Position numbers and translations under genes: made by a program
The notes under the pieces: model-generated
The model's database searches: none
What the model saw: the letters and a program-made list of their open reading frames with translations, nothing else
What the model was told of the DNA's origin: nothing
Shown here: positions 39,670 to 52,362 of the stretch, piece after piece
Position numbering within the stretch: the first letter of the stretch is position 1
Layout of the letters: each line of letters opens with the position of its first letter
NCBI GenBank assembly: GCA_973895155.1
Contig: OZ316898.1
Location: 2,976,001 to 3,040,000, forward strand
Direction of reading: 5' to 3'
DNA: 64,000 nucleotides
From: Marsupella aquatica
Taxonomy: Eukaryota; Marchantiophyta

Positions 39670-39910
39670 CACCCGCACAACTTTAAAAATTAAAGCCTGC
39701 CAACTATTGCACTGTGAAGGGCTTCTTTGCGAATCAGAGACACATCAACTCGAATGTGATGTTTGACTGAGAATATATATTCCACAATGAGAACACTAAT
39801 GTCATCTCAATTTGGTACATTCTACCATTAGAACACCGTTCTCCAGTCAATGCACCCCCAAATGCACCAAAGACCTACTATTCGGAATATCATTATTTAG
39901 CATGGGCACT
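39670..39910 (-). pseudogene. Possible Ty1-copia RNase H remnant
   Basis: The minus strand encodes VKHHIRVDVSLIRKEALHSA, reminiscent of the copia RNase H end (TKHIDVRYHFIRE type), and upstream GCIDWRTVF resembles the SWRS..Q segment. Several stops are present. The matches are short and this call is uncertain. A related sequence in opposite orientation lies at 43110-43310. Confidence 0.35.
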
Positions 39911-40084
39911 TGCATGTCTTAGGAATCCATTATCAATTTCCATGATCTCCAATATCGTGCAAACACTTTCACCAGCATTCAACATAGCATCATGCAACTT
40001 GTCCTCTCGTCAGCATTCAACACAACAATTCAGCACAACATTGTGCAACTCATCCTCACTCAATACTTGGTGAAGAAGATCAAA

Positions 40085-40385
40085 CTCGGGGGTTTCACTT
40101 CCACAAAAATGGCACATCACATGCGATGAAATATAGGGTCATTTTATTGGTTCAATGGGAAGACTTAAGAATTTTTTTTCAAAGAACAAGAGGGTTTTTT
40201 AAATCAAATTTTGAGACTTATAAGAACATTAGGGTACTTTCAGCAAAATTTTGGGAATATTCCAAGAATATTCTAATTTTATAAGGGTTGAAAAATAAAT
40301 AAATAAATTCTTACATTTTAGGGGGTCCAAGGCCAAAAAACGTCATAGATGATGGGGAGGCATCCATATAGTGAGACCCCCTAAG
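40085..40385. mobile_element. MITE, second copy of the family at 20032
   Basis: Starts ctcgggggtttcacttccac and ends tagtgagaccccctaag, and is alignable along its whole length with 20032-20327 (shared blocks: gggtcattttattggttc, gacttataagaacattaggg, ttcttacattttag). No target duplication is visible, so the ends may be eroded. Confidence 0.85.
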
Positions 40386-40980
40386 CTTCGTGTATTCATG
40401 AAGCTTGTGCATCCAAAAGCTTCATGAATTCATGAACCTATTTTCAAGATTCATTAATCTTGATCCAAGATTTTTTTTCATGAATTCATGAAGGGAATCT
40501 GGCATCATGTTCAAGAATCTTGAAAAGAGAGAAAAAATTGCATACAAACATAAAGAAAATGATGAAAAGAAAGTCTACTCAAGACAAAGAAAATGACAAA
40601 AAAATGAACAAAAAATTATTCAATTAAGACAAAAAGAGTTATAGATGAAGAATTTTACAAGGAACACAAACTCAAATAATGACATAGAGAGTAATGAACG
40701 ATTATTTTGGAATAAAGTACAAGAAAACATCAACTCCAATAAAAACAAAAAGTATTATAAATGCTAGGAAAACTTTGGTATTTTACTATGCAAGGTTTGA
40801 ATTAAAAATTAAGAATGAAGTTTCTTTCTAAGTGAATGCAAATAGTATTCCAATCCACTAAAACTTATGTGAACATTAGAGATTTGGGAATAAGATAGTT
40901 GGAGTAATTATTGCTACTTAGAGTTTGTTGAGATTCAAAAATATTAAAATGATTAACTCATGAATTCATGAATCATTTCT
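40386..40980. repeat. AT-rich block with repeated ttcatgaattcatgaa palindromes
   Basis: Variants of the 16-bp palindrome occur near 40421, 40480 and 40962, with related half-sites around them. No gene is visible. The significance is unknown. Confidence 0.5.
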
Positions 40981-42380
40981 AAAAGAGGGTCATACTTTAA
41001 AAATAATAAATTTGTAATTGGTTTGTGTGAGATAGATTAAAGACAAACAGTTCATTACAAGACTCATTTGAAATTTCTAGTGTATATTTGAAATGTTTTA
41101 GATATTTCTGATTCCAATCAATTTTAAGATGGTATTTTAAGGATAAATTAGACAAATGATCTCTTGAACATGTGCAAGTGTAAATTGTAAAGATTGAAAT
41201 AGATCATACGAAGATTAAAAATTTAGTATGGTGCATTTTATGTTTTTAATGGTTCATATTGATAACATATTTCGGGCATTTTTTCCATCCACGAAGATTT
41301 TGCAAAGAAAGGGATAGTTTTTAGGTTCATTTTGGGACATTTTTGAGCTTTTTGAGCAAAAGTTCTTTTAGTTTGGACTTATTACCCATCCTTTTTGGCT
41401 CCTTGTTAACTTAGTGAACACCCCATGTTGTCTCCCCTCCCCTAACTCCTCAACGCCCCCAAGGCCACCTCAGGGGCGACCTTTCAAACATGGAAAGGTT
41501 CATCTGCCAAGTTGGCGTCGTCAAAGATGTCTAGACACATCTGTGCCTCCACTCTTGTAAAATGATTGGGCTCCAGCTTGAGCCTGAGTTTAGATCACAC
41601 TTCCTGGGGGCGTCTAGCATTGCCTCAACCACTCTTGTGAAATACTTTGGCTCGAGATGTTTAAATAACGTTTCCCCCCAAGCCATGCATCCTGCTTGTC
41701 TAATGCAGGCAAGCGATCCGACAACTTCACGATGATGTGCAAGTTGAAATTATCATTCTTGAACCTTCTATTTTTGTTCTCAAGCTGAAGCTTCTCTGAT
41801 CAGAATTGCTCTATTTTAGTCAAATAAAGCTCACATTGTAGGATGGAAACCACTTGGAACCTTGATTTGTATGATTTTACTAATTTCTTCATGATTTTAC
41901 ACAAATGCAAAAAGTTTTGGAAGTATTGGGTAACATGTACATGTGTACAATTGATATTTGGACTCCTCAGAGTATTCAACTCCCTAAAAAAATCTTCTAT
42001 ACAAAGAGATCCCATTGTTGCTTTCACCTTTGTGAGAGTAATCTTGATAAGGAGTCGCCTTTGCAAGAATGAAATTGATAACAAGAAGAGCAGAATTTGT
42101 TATGCTATAGCCAGAGAATTGAATGTGGAGGAGCAAGAGGAAATTGAACAAGCAAACCTCTGAAGCATATGCTTTCCTTTCTATCTGATAAAATGCAGGA
42201 GAACAGAACGCATGAAGAGTATACTGGTCATATAGCTACGTCATTGACTCAATTCTCAATTGTGTAACACCATACTTTGGACCTGAAGTTGTGGTTTAAA
42301 GCGCCACTATCTATGTCAAACCTGGATCCACCAGGTTTCACCATTTTTAGTTACCTTTTCCTGAAGTTGTGGAGCAATTC

Positions 42381-42666
42381 CTCGGGGGTTTGACTATCAA
42401 AAATCTTAGTAACCACGTGCGATCCAAAATAGTATTTTTCATAGAAATTAGCTAAATTTTAAAAAAACGGAGGAAACAAAAGAAGGTAGTATAAACCCAT
42501 ATTTGTAAAATATTCTCCAATACATACATTTTATAAAGTAAAAAAGGTCATTAATATTGAAAATGGATAATATTTTTTGGAATATTCCTGTTATAAAATA
42601 GGTGTGTTTATATTAGGCTAAGATTGCACGTGGTACTCCAAAATATACACTAAGTAACCCCCCGAG
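42381..42666. mobile_element. MITE, diverged third family member
   Basis: The left end ctcgggggtttgact and right end agtaaccccccgag are inverted repeats. Just inside them ccacgtgcgatc and gattgcacgtgg form a second, subterminal inverted pair. The left end closely matches the MITEs at 20032 and 40085. Flanking octamers (gcaattcc and gcaaaatc) agree at 5 of 8 positions, compatible with an old target duplication. Confidence 0.65.
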
Positions 42667-43109
42667 GCAAAATCTCACCCTAGAGGAGAGAAATGTGAAA
42701 AAATGATAAGTTTTGGACACTTCTTTTTATATGAAATTGGTGGTTTAACCACCCTTTGTTTTAGAACCATAAGTCTAGTATCGAAATCCAAAGACATACA
42801 TCGGACTCAAATTGTATAAATATGTGTACTATAAGTACATCATCTTGTAGGAATTATACCAGTTATGCTTTCATCTCAGGAAGAGTGTCATTGATCTCAG
42901 GAAGTGTGCAAGTTTTATTATCTTAGCCTGAGAGGATTGAAAGCCCACCAGAATTAGTTGTTAACAATTTAGTGTCTTAAGCGTGCAAGTTTTATTAGTT
43001 GGGCTGACCCGTTTCCTGATTCCCTAAAGTATTTCTCACAATGTTGGGGAATCATGTAAATTGATAATGGATACCTGGTAGATGGAGTCTCATTCATCCT
43101 TGAATGTAT

Positions 43110-43310
43110 TTATCACGATCATGTTGGGGCGTCATGAAAATTGGTAATGGTGTTCCGAGTAATAGGTCTTTGGTGCTCTGACTGGAGAACTGTGTTGTAA
43201 TGGTAGTACATACCAAATTGAGGTGGCAATGGTGTTTAAACAGTGGAATGTATATACCACGTCAAACATCATATTGGAGTTGATGTGTTGTTGCAGTGTC
43301 TCACACAGGA
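43110..43310 (+). pseudogene. Possible Ty1-copia RNase H remnant, inverted relative of 39670-39910
   Basis: Nucleotide blocks such as taggtctttggtgc, gactggagaac and taccaaattgag are shared with the reverse complement of 39.7-39.9 kb. The encoded VECIYHVKHHIGVDVLL parallels VEYIFSVKHHIRVDVSL there. The fragment is short and has no intact frame. Confidence 0.4.
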
Positions 43311-43439
43311 GGGCAATGGAGAAAGGGAGGAGACTAAGGGAGGGCATGGGGGAGGGAAAAATAAAATCTGGTGCCGTGACACTGGCTTTGGTGATGCGCA
43401 GACACTGTTGGCCATCTTGCAGTCCACCGTGCTAAAGTA

Positions 43440-44110
43440 TACAGTAAAGTTCTGTTTTAGAGGACATTATGTTCCCAGAATGCCTTTGAAAATACAAAGG
43501 GGAAATCACAAAGGGCATTACACACGTAGCAGTAAGAGACCCCAAAATGTGACAAATTTTCACCAAAGGAGGTCTATGCTCCCAGAATGCCCCCAAAAAA
43601 TACAATGGGAAAAATCATGAAGGGCAATCACCAGTGCACCTATAGAAAGCTACAGGTAACCCATAGCTCTCATTCTAAAGTTCAGAGGTTCAGAAATGGG
43701 CTTGAATTCCACTGAGTGCATAACCTTTTATTGGCAATTGCTACCTCTTATGGTGAGAAACTATTCACCACATGATAGGAATGAATAGTAATGAGGGAGG
43801 GAAAAGTCTTTTATATGGGAAGGTGGCGAGTGCATAACCTTTTATTGGCAATTGCTTCACCTCTGTTGGGAGAGATATGCTTAGTAGACCCCCTTCTGGA
43901 AAAAGTTTGCTTTATCAACCCCCTGATACTTTTCCCCAACCTGGGCCGTTGATGGACCTTTCGATCTCAGAACTGGACTGTTGATAGACCTCAGGAGGTA
44001 ACAAGTTTCATTTTAGGGGTCGATCAAGCAAATATCTCCCTCTGATGGTGAGAAACTATTCACCACAGGACAAGAATGAACAGTAGTGAGGGACTTTTAT
44101 ATGGGCAGGT
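43440..44110. repeat. Nested direct repeats
   Basis: Three overlapping duplications: cccagaatgcc..gaaatcacaaagggcat-type units at about 43470 and 43578; agtgcataaccttttattgg at about 43717 and 43831; and gagaaactattcaccac at about 43756 and 44049 followed by similar sequence. They suggest repeated local duplication. Confidence 0.7.
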
Positions 44111-44457
44111 GTGGTTTTTTAGTGACAAATTTAATCCAAAGAGCTTTTAAGTAGGTTGTCATTAAAGATAATCTAATTGAAAATATTGTCACTATTGTTT
44201 TTGTATTTATAAAAATGTCACCATTTTCTATATGAATGACAAGTTCAGTAAGATAAAGAGGGGAACTATATAGGAGAAATGTGACATTTTTGTAAATACA
44301 AAACATAAGTGGCAATACTGCAAATTCAAACATCAAAAGATGTTCTACCGAAAGGAGGTCGAATTCTCGACGTTAAAAAATATACTGTTGCGAAGCTCGC
44401 TGTGATCCTTCCGTTCTCGTTCTCGGCCGTCACTTTTAACAGAAATGGTCTAGAACG

Positions 44458-45312
44458 ATGGCTGAGCTGACGAAGCCACCAATTCAGGATGAGCTATACC
44501 TCCCGTGCCGTAGGATCCAAAATTGCGCCGAACGATCTCTTCCCAATTCGTGGAATTTTCACCGAATCCAATTCTCCTTCGAGACACCACCAATTATTAC
44601 TAAAAGGCTGTGCTGCAGTCCCAGATATGGAGGTCGACTCCCATCCGAGGTCACCTGCTTCGTCCGGGCCTTCTTATAAAATTTGTGGAAGACGCCCGAG
44701 CGCAACTGTTGGTCTAGTACTGTAGTTCTGTATCGCAAGCGGAGGAAGGAGCAGAATTGTAATAGAGGATGTTGTTTCTCACGACGGTACGTGCTCCTGG
44801 ATTGGCATCATTGTCGATAAGAGCGGTGGAAAGACCCGTGCTTCATATTTGTGAGACAAGGGCGTCAACACAGCTGAGCTGCGCGGCGAGAGATTGTTCC
44901 AATCTTCCACACGTGGTTGCAATCAGAAGTGCTGCGAAAGGGTACCTGGAGTCAGCTGAAGAGAGGTAGATTTCGCTCTGGATGGTGATGATGATGGTGA
45001 TTGCAATTCTTCCCCCGCGAGATAGGTGTCTAATGCTGGAATCGTTCAGACAGGGACGAGAATCTGAAGTGTGGCAGAGTTGTAGATCTGGTTGGTCCCG
45101 AGTTGAGGTCAGTAGAGGTTGGCCCTGCGTTGCCTCGCGATTTGGGGGAATCGAGGTATTCCATGCCCGCTCGTCGTGAGGTCTTCGCCATTTCACCGGC
45201 CTGGATAACGTATGCTGCCACTCTTATATGCAGGAATTGCCATAGATCGCGGCTAGGGATCTGGACGGGAAACGAGAGGCGATTCGGAAGAGTGAGCGGG
45301 AGTAAGTTGTGG
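44458..45312. other. Upstream region of the pirin gene with short open frames
   Basis: Plus-strand ATG frames at 44458-44679, 44489-44725 and 44769-44969 overlap or follow each other closely, and the pirin frame itself is open upstream to about 45103. None has a recognisable domain. They are most simply the promoter and 5' leader, possibly with upstream ORFs. Confidence 0.4.
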
Positions 45313-48300
45313 ATGATGGCGAGTGGGCAGCCACAGCAGCGCAGGTATATCAGAGCCTCCTCCGCCACGTCGCGGAGGAGAAACACCACCACGGTGAACC
45401 TTCTGCAATTTTGCTTCGTGTTTCTCCTGCTGGCTCCTCTGGCCTTGCTCTTGTACAGAAGCAAATCTCTGCATCTGCTTATGTCGGGAAATCATGATGC
45501 CGACAGTGTCGGAGGGGACTCCGCTTCAGATGCGCCGAAAATTAGCAAACCAAGGCTTGTTGTGAAAAAGGTGTTGGCTGTGGAACAGCCAGAAGGTGAA
45601 GGTGCTCGTGTGAGGCGGAGCATTGGCCGGTAAGAATTTGGATTCGCCCGCTAGTTAATCCTTTTTAGTTAGCTCTTTGCATGAAGTTGTGGACACATAC
45701 TCCACGCAAATCTTTTTGGTCGACTACCCACGCATTAGCTAATCTGGGACTTGATTAGAACGTAGGGGCCGCCGGGTAGTGTAGAGGGAGAGGGAAGCAG
45801 GATGCAGTTCATGTTGTCTGTTAGTTGTGAAGAGTGTAGATAATTATAGGAAAAGTTCTTTCTATTTTATTTTGGCCATAGTTGACACTTATCTAGACCT
45901 CTGGGGTAGACATGGAGCAGGTGTTGAAATTGTATGGTGTGGATGCTTGATAATTAGGAGTCAGAAATGATTCGATTTCGTTCCTCGAGGAACTGACTTT
46001 TAAGCTGTGGTGAACAGGCCAGAGTTGAAGACCCTGGATCCATTTCTTATGCTCGACTACTTCGCAGGTAGGAGTTTTCTCTGATTGAAAGTGCAGAATC
46101 TGCCGCTTGCTGCAGTTACTAACAGCCCATTGGTGTGTCACTTGGGCACCGTCAGCGCCCTCGTACTAATGCTATCTTGAGTCGCTTGTTTAATCCGTCC
46201 CAAACTCAAATATTTATTTTAAGAATACTTAACATGAGTCAATTGCTTCAACACTCCGTCGTTCACTTCTGTAGATAAGTTGGCTGCAACTTTGTGTCCC
46301 GCTTTAGAGTTTTGGCTGTAAGGCTTGTCCTGATTTTAGATTGGGGAGAACGCTGTCGCAGGCGTTCTAGTTACAAGAAATGGGAACTTTGAAATATTCA
46401 TTCGGATATGTATAACACACTTGGTGCGGGACATGTTGATACCGTATGGGAACCGAAAAATATTTATGGGATATTGGATGGGATGTGATCTCGTACTCGG
46501 CATCTGACATTTATGTACGATGAGTCTTTAGCTTCTGTCACCGTGACTAGTGTCGCAGACTAATGTTGTGATGACCATCATATCTTTTAGATCTTATTAA
46601 TATCTATGTTTTTTTCCCCTTGCAGCTAAACCTCCCGGTGGATTTCCCGATCATCCTCATCGAGGTTTGTGTCTCTGCCTATCTAACCGTAGAATCTTTG
46701 ATGAATTTATGACATAATCCAGAGACAAACATCTCTAATCGTATCCCTTGATGTATTTCATTTCAAGGCTCACAGTTTGTGCTTCAAGTTCACATCTATT
46801 GCAGTCTTGTCACTGGATGTTTGACAAAGTGTATACTCATCACATGAATTGAAGGCTAATTTTTATACTAAATGCAGGTTTTGAAACGGTTACCTACATG
46901 CTCGAGGTAATTTCTTAGATCAAAACTGTCAATAAGTTGCTTCCTTGTGGTCCGTGAAGCTTCCATGTTGCTTTCATTGGAAAAATTTTCGGATTTTGCT
47001 TTTTGAAGCAGGATGATAAGTTAGAAAGTAATGCAAGCTTGTCTTGGGATTGTCGCAGGGAGCATTTTCCCACCAGGATTTTGCTGGGCACAAAGGCATA
47101 ATTCGCCCGGGTGACCTGCAGGTCTTTTCTCTCTTCCTTTAAAGTGTCTTAAGTGTCTTAAGTGTATTCTGTGGGTCACAGGCTCTCTGTAGGAAAATTG
47201 TTGAGCTACCAGCGCCTTTAGTCCGCCCAGATATTTCCAATTCGTGATATCCTCTACAAACTTTGAGTTACATCCTCGTTGCTGAATAATGAGTGCAATA
47301 GTTTCCGTCGCCGAGTTCGTTTTTAAGGTATCCCGTGGATTGGCAATCCCATGTATTTTAGTGGAATCCCATTCCCTCTCCTTCCCTAAACAAAGAACAA
47401 GTGAAGCTCCCGAAGCATTTTAAACACTGTCTGTGCTTTTGCGATCGACGTGAAGGCCCATCTGTAAATGTAATTGGACTTCCCCCGTGGAATAGAATTG
47501 CCGTATGAAAGACTTCTTTGCATTTTTGCTACGATGTCGTCGTACGTTTTTGTTTTATTATTCTATTGGGGCCTCTTTTTGCACTTTTGGTCCATCCTTA
47601 GTTCCATAAACCTCACTACTCCTGCTCTTTAGAATTTTAGTCTAAATTTTTAGTATCTTTTCAGCTAGTAAAGTAAGAAATTCGGCACGTGGATGTAGAT
47701 ATCCATCCTGTCCTGAAAATCGTGGCGAGAGAGAAGTGACGGTATGTGGCCCCCGGAAACTACGTTACCATTGGCGGACTTTACTTACACTTAAATCTTT
47801 CTCACCCGTAAAGCGTGTACTAAAACTCTCGCAATGTGCACAGTGGATGACGGCGGGGAGGGGAATTGTGCATTGTGAGATGCCAGCAACAAAGGGACTT
47901 CAGCGTGGCCTCCAGCTTTGGGTGAATCTCCCGAAGTCACATAAGATGTAAGTACATGACTGGTCATCCTATGTGGTAACATAAATTCTTTGATCTGTTC
48001 TTGATTCCAGATCATTGTGCATTTGCTGGACATCCATCTGCCGGTGGCTCTTGTTATTGTTCTTTTTAATGCGATTTCTCGTGAGGGAAATGTAGATATG
48101 TCAACATAAAGAACTCACTTGTGCTGCACGTGGGCCTCATTTCTTTCCAATAAGGGTGGTAGTAGTACACAACCAGGAACAAATCAGTTCTCATGACACA
48201 ACATGTTTGCATCTGAATGCAACTATTAGTGCCCTGCGTCATTTACTGATCAGCTATTCTAGGTGAGACCCGTACCTCAATCTGGTGGCCTGACTGTCCT

Positions 48301-48817
48301 TTTTTTCAGGGTGGAACCTAACTATCAGGAACTGGCGAGTAAGGATATTCCTAGGGTGGAGAAAGATGGTGTAAAGGTGGTCGTCATTGCAGGGGAGTCG
48401 TATGGGATTAAGTCTCCAGTTTACACAATAACTCCGACTATGTACCTTGACTTCTATCTGGAGCCCGGGGCAGAGGTTCATCAAGCAATTCCCGAGGGCT
48501 GGAATGCCTTTATTTATATTCTAGAAGGAAGTCTCACAATTGGAACCAAGGATTCAGCTCCAATAGATGCACATCATACTGTGAAGCTGGGGCCTGGCGA
48601 TGGGGTATCGGTTTGGAACACAAGCAATGGGAAGTCTCAATTTGTACTCATTGGTGGTGAGCCCATCAACGAACCTGTAGCTCAGTATGGGCCTTTCGTT
48701 ATGAACACACAAGATGAACTTAGGCAAGCAGTGTATGACTTCCAAACTGGACGAAATGGGTTCGAGAAAGCTAGGTCATGGCAATCTTCTCATGTGGAGA
48801 TGGTAGACCACTTGTAA
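45313..48817 (+). CDS. Pirin-like cupin with N-terminal membrane anchor
   Basis: Seven exons in consistent phase: 45313-45629, 46018-46067, 46626-46664, 46878-46906, 47059-47121, 47844-47947 and 48310-48817, 369 aa. From about residue 90 it is a full pirin: [48 protein letters not shown], and a C-terminal cupin half ending [17 protein letters not shown]. The four iron ligands of human pirin (two His in HPHRG, His and Glu in GIVHCEM) are all kept. Pirins are nuclear or cytosolic Fe-dependent cofactors, some with quercetinase activity, and usually about 290 aa. Here roughly 90 extra residues precede the core: Arg-rich ([14 protein letters not shown]) and then a hydrophobic segment ([19 protein letters not shown]) that looks like a signal anchor or transit sequence. 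ATG 45316 follows immediately as an alternative start. The donor after GDLQ (gtcttt) is weak. Confidence 0.9.
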
Positions 48818-50414
48818 TTGTACTCTAAGCGGACATCACTAAGATTGACAGAGATGTGATGTTGGGGAGTGGAAGGTACAATCTCCAATTCTGGACAGGT
48901 CACAAATGGTCATTGAAATCCTTGTTCATACCATCGGCAAACTCGCCTCTGGAGGTGTTCGTATTAGGAATAGGTAGTTATTGTGTGTAATTTGATCCAC
49001 AATATGCTGTGCCTTCTCTTCCTGGGTCGAGGTAGGTATTATGTCTGACCTCCAGTTGGAGTTGACTGGAATAGTTTCCGCAATTACAAATCTGGGGAAG
49101 TTTGTTGACTTGTACACTAGCTCAAATATAAGTCTCAAATTATATATTTGGGATTAGCAGGGGCTCATCGGACTTGATGGGGTCCTCAATCACTGCTGCT
49201 CGGCCAATCACTCTATGACGAGTAGATTCACAATGTGACATACTGTGCTGTGTAATGTAATCGATTGTCGTGTTACCTGTGGCATAATAATAACCAATTT
49301 ACTACTGGCGGGGTCGTTGCTAGAGGGGGTCGGTACAGTCTATGTTTTGGTTACCTCCTTGCGCAAGCTTCTAATTAATGGCACTCATCGCAATACTGAT
49401 CGATATTTGTCACTTGTCAATTCTAAGATCTCGACTGAATTCTTGGGATTACGAGGGATTACGAACTGCTCGTCTGGTGTTTGGTTAGCGAAGTAAGTTT
49501 GATGAAGGGACTGATGTGCCGTGCATTATTTGAAAGATTTTGAGAATGTTCCTCCAGCAAGTACGTGTTGAGCCCGTCTGTGTAACTGAGACACTGACGC
49601 TTCTGTTGTGGTCAAAGATGATCGACTTCGTTCTCAATCGTCGAGCTTACTCTGTAACGTACGTACACATTGATAGCTGGGAAATATGTGCCTCAGTAGA
49701 CAATTGAGTTTGTTCTCAGTGCAACATCTTTTGAGCTCCTCTCTCTGAAATGCGAACTCTTTGCACTCAAGATTTATTTGATATTCCGTTTCCCAACTTG
49801 GCTGAGTTTTTGTAGTTTGGGCCAAGTTTCTATTCTGTTATTTGATAGAAGAGTGGACACACTCTCGTCCACTCTCCTCAGAAATTCTCTAGTGGTGCTC
49901 GATAAATGTCAACAGCGTAGATCTAACATCTTCAAAATTTCACTCAATTGTAGTGCACAATTGACCGTGATAGCAGCAATACTTTCTGTCGCGGCTGGGT
50001 ACAAACAAACTATGAGACGGTTTCAAGAAAATGATTGGACCAAAATCTGATCCAATCTCACTTATTTTTGCTCGCATTAACTTACAATCCAGTCGAATGG
50101 AAATTCATCGACGAAAAGATTAACCGAGTGTCATATATAAGTTCCCAACAAGCTCCCAACACAGATTTAAAAATATTTTTTCAAAGAAAAGCGCCTTAGT
50201 GGTAATCTCCTCTGCATCTGGCACTATGCACGTCTCTAATTACCTTGCGTTGATAATCTCGCCTGAATCGCATCAGAAATTTGGATCTCTCCTCAGAATT
50301 CTTGCTTACACTCCCATCTTAAATCTGAGTATCAAGATGGCTAGAGTTGGCACGAGCTTGCTAGAGAACAAACCCTCAAATCAGTTTAATATGTGGAGCT
50401 TTCGTATATAAAAT
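48818..50414. other. Spacer 3' of the pirin gene
   Basis: AT-rich with scattered short open frames, none recognisable. It ends in a T-run (about 50417-50433) immediately before the LINE fragment. Confidence 0.5.
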
Positions 50415-50439
50415 TTGAATTTTTTTTTTTTTTCTGCAC

Positions 50440-51405
50440 AGGTTCGGGCGCTCACTGAAAATTTCATTCTCTGGGCCCTGGCCGAGGAAGACCACCCGCT
50501 ACGGCGCATACTTCAGTACAAAATCAAGATGTTGTCAAAGCGGAAGTGGGGAACTGAGGATTTCTCCTGGGTGGTCTCACAGTGCCATACGCTACCTAAG
50601 GATGGATCACAGGTCTGGCGCAACATCTGTAACGGTTGGAATGTGATCAAGAAGAATCTCAGGCATACGGCTCCTGGCCACTTGGAGGGGTGGCTGCATC
50701 TCCCCCTCTGGAGACCCCACCTCAATCACATCCAACCCAGCCAAGCTAAGTGTTCGCGAAACCCTCAGAGAAGGATATTCAGGGCAGGGTTTGTACACAT
50801 GAAGGACGTGCTAGGAGTTGGTGGCGAGTTCCTAAGGTGGGAGGATGGTCCAAGCAGGTTGCTACCGGGCAACTGCGCCCATGCGTACAGGAAATTGATT
50901 GAGAATTTGGTCAGTGTACCCGAACTCCACCGGGACCCTAGGCAGCAGATCCCAGTGTTCATGGAAGCTAAGCTTCCCTGCGGAACCCTATTCATCTGAG
51001 AATTCAAGGTACAATGCAATCACATCACATCATGCTGGCAGCAGTTTTGTGACATTTCCACACCAGTCAGAACATTCAAGGTCATGAATGGGGTCCTGCA
51101 TAAGATTGCTACATCAGCCCCCCCCATCAGACACAACCTTACATCGTGTGGTGACCAGATCACACAGGACCACTGGCCCCCATCACTTGCGCATTGGGTG
51201 ACCAACCAATCTATTGGCTATGCTACTCCTTTCCTGGAGACTAACACTGCTCATCTCAGGGAGATCCAGGGCCCACTTAGGACAACAACTCACAAGGCGG
51301 TAAGGAAGTGGGCAATTCAACTGAATTGGACCCCCAACCTGAAGATGTTGTGGGCTAATACTTGGATTCCTTACAGGGCTGAGAAAATTGTACAGTACTG
51401 AGAAA
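50440..51405 (+). pseudogene. LINE retrotransposon fragment (ORF2, region between reverse transcriptase and zf-RVT)
   Basis: The plus strand encodes an uninterrupted stretch to TGA at 50999 containing LRRILQYKIKMLSKRKWG, GSQVWRNICNGWNVIKKNLR and LEGWLHLPLWRPHLNH, the W..I..GW and PLW pattern of plant LINE ORF2 downstream of the RT domain. The following 400 bp carry further element-like sequence in a shifted frame (RKWAIQLNWTPNLKMLWAN). It lacks the RT and endonuclease cores, so it is a 5'-truncated or decayed copy. Confidence 0.6.
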
Positions 51406-52362
51406 ATTGTGGAGTATCCTCCTAGTCCAGCAGAATGCCATACAAAGTGCACAACCAAGGGCAACGGGCCCAGAAACTTCACTTTGGATAGAGAATAAAA
51501 TAAACAAACATTTTAATTCAACTATACTGTCTGCGAATACCTGTCATTTAATTGCAACAGCTGCCAAATGCGATATATTTTTTGCCTTTCTTTTGCGAGT
51601 GCTGACTGCGGGCATACTAAGGGCTGCTACATGCAAGTTAGACCTACTGTATTTACTCATGGTTTTCCATCACTTATGCTGACTGGCCTAGTTTGACACG
51701 CTTTATTACAACCCATAAGCCTCCCATGGCCATGCATTAGCCTACTCCACAAGCTTGGAGATACGACTAGTAGCCGTCTCAACGCCATGGGTCATTATAC
51801 TCCACAGGAGTTCCAAGCAAGGTGATTTTTTGTCGTAAAAATTTGCCAAAGTATTCCACTTGAATCATTCCCCACTTCTTGGCTAAAATTAGCTTGTTTT
51901 TCATTCCCAGTTTTCCACTACTGGTCCCTGAGCCACAATAAGACAGTTCTCCTCTAGTAGACGTAGATTTAATGCCAGTAAGTAAATTTATTTGAGGTCC
52001 ATTAGCCACAATCTGATGGCTCTCCTTAAATCTAGGGAGATCTACTGTTCAAGGAATAAATCTAGTAGACGTATGTAAGGGATATTCAGAGCCATTCGCC
52101 AAATTTAAAGGCTTGATAGACGACAAAGTTGGTCTTCCAAACCCAAATGGACCACATTTCCCTGAATTTGAGTTTAGTATAAGAGCTTGATATTAGTAAA
52201 TTTAATTATTTTTTAGCTTTTTGGGATATGCTAGAGGAGTACACTTCCATCAAAGTGACTGAATTTTTGGCCATTTTGGTTGAAATTAATGACAAGGGGT
52301 AATTTTGTTAAATTAATTTTCATTGTGTTAACATGAACTATTTAAGCTGTGTTTTCTATGTC

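Larger units (their letters stand above)
36646..44400. other. Long repeat-rich spacer between RPS4 and the pirin region
   Basis: Contains LINE and possible copia remnants, two MITEs, an AT-rich block with ttcatgaattcatgaa palindromes (40.4-41 kb) and direct repeats at 43.4-44.1 kb. A telo-box-like gttagggttag lies near 36755. I find no intact gene here. Confidence 0.5.
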
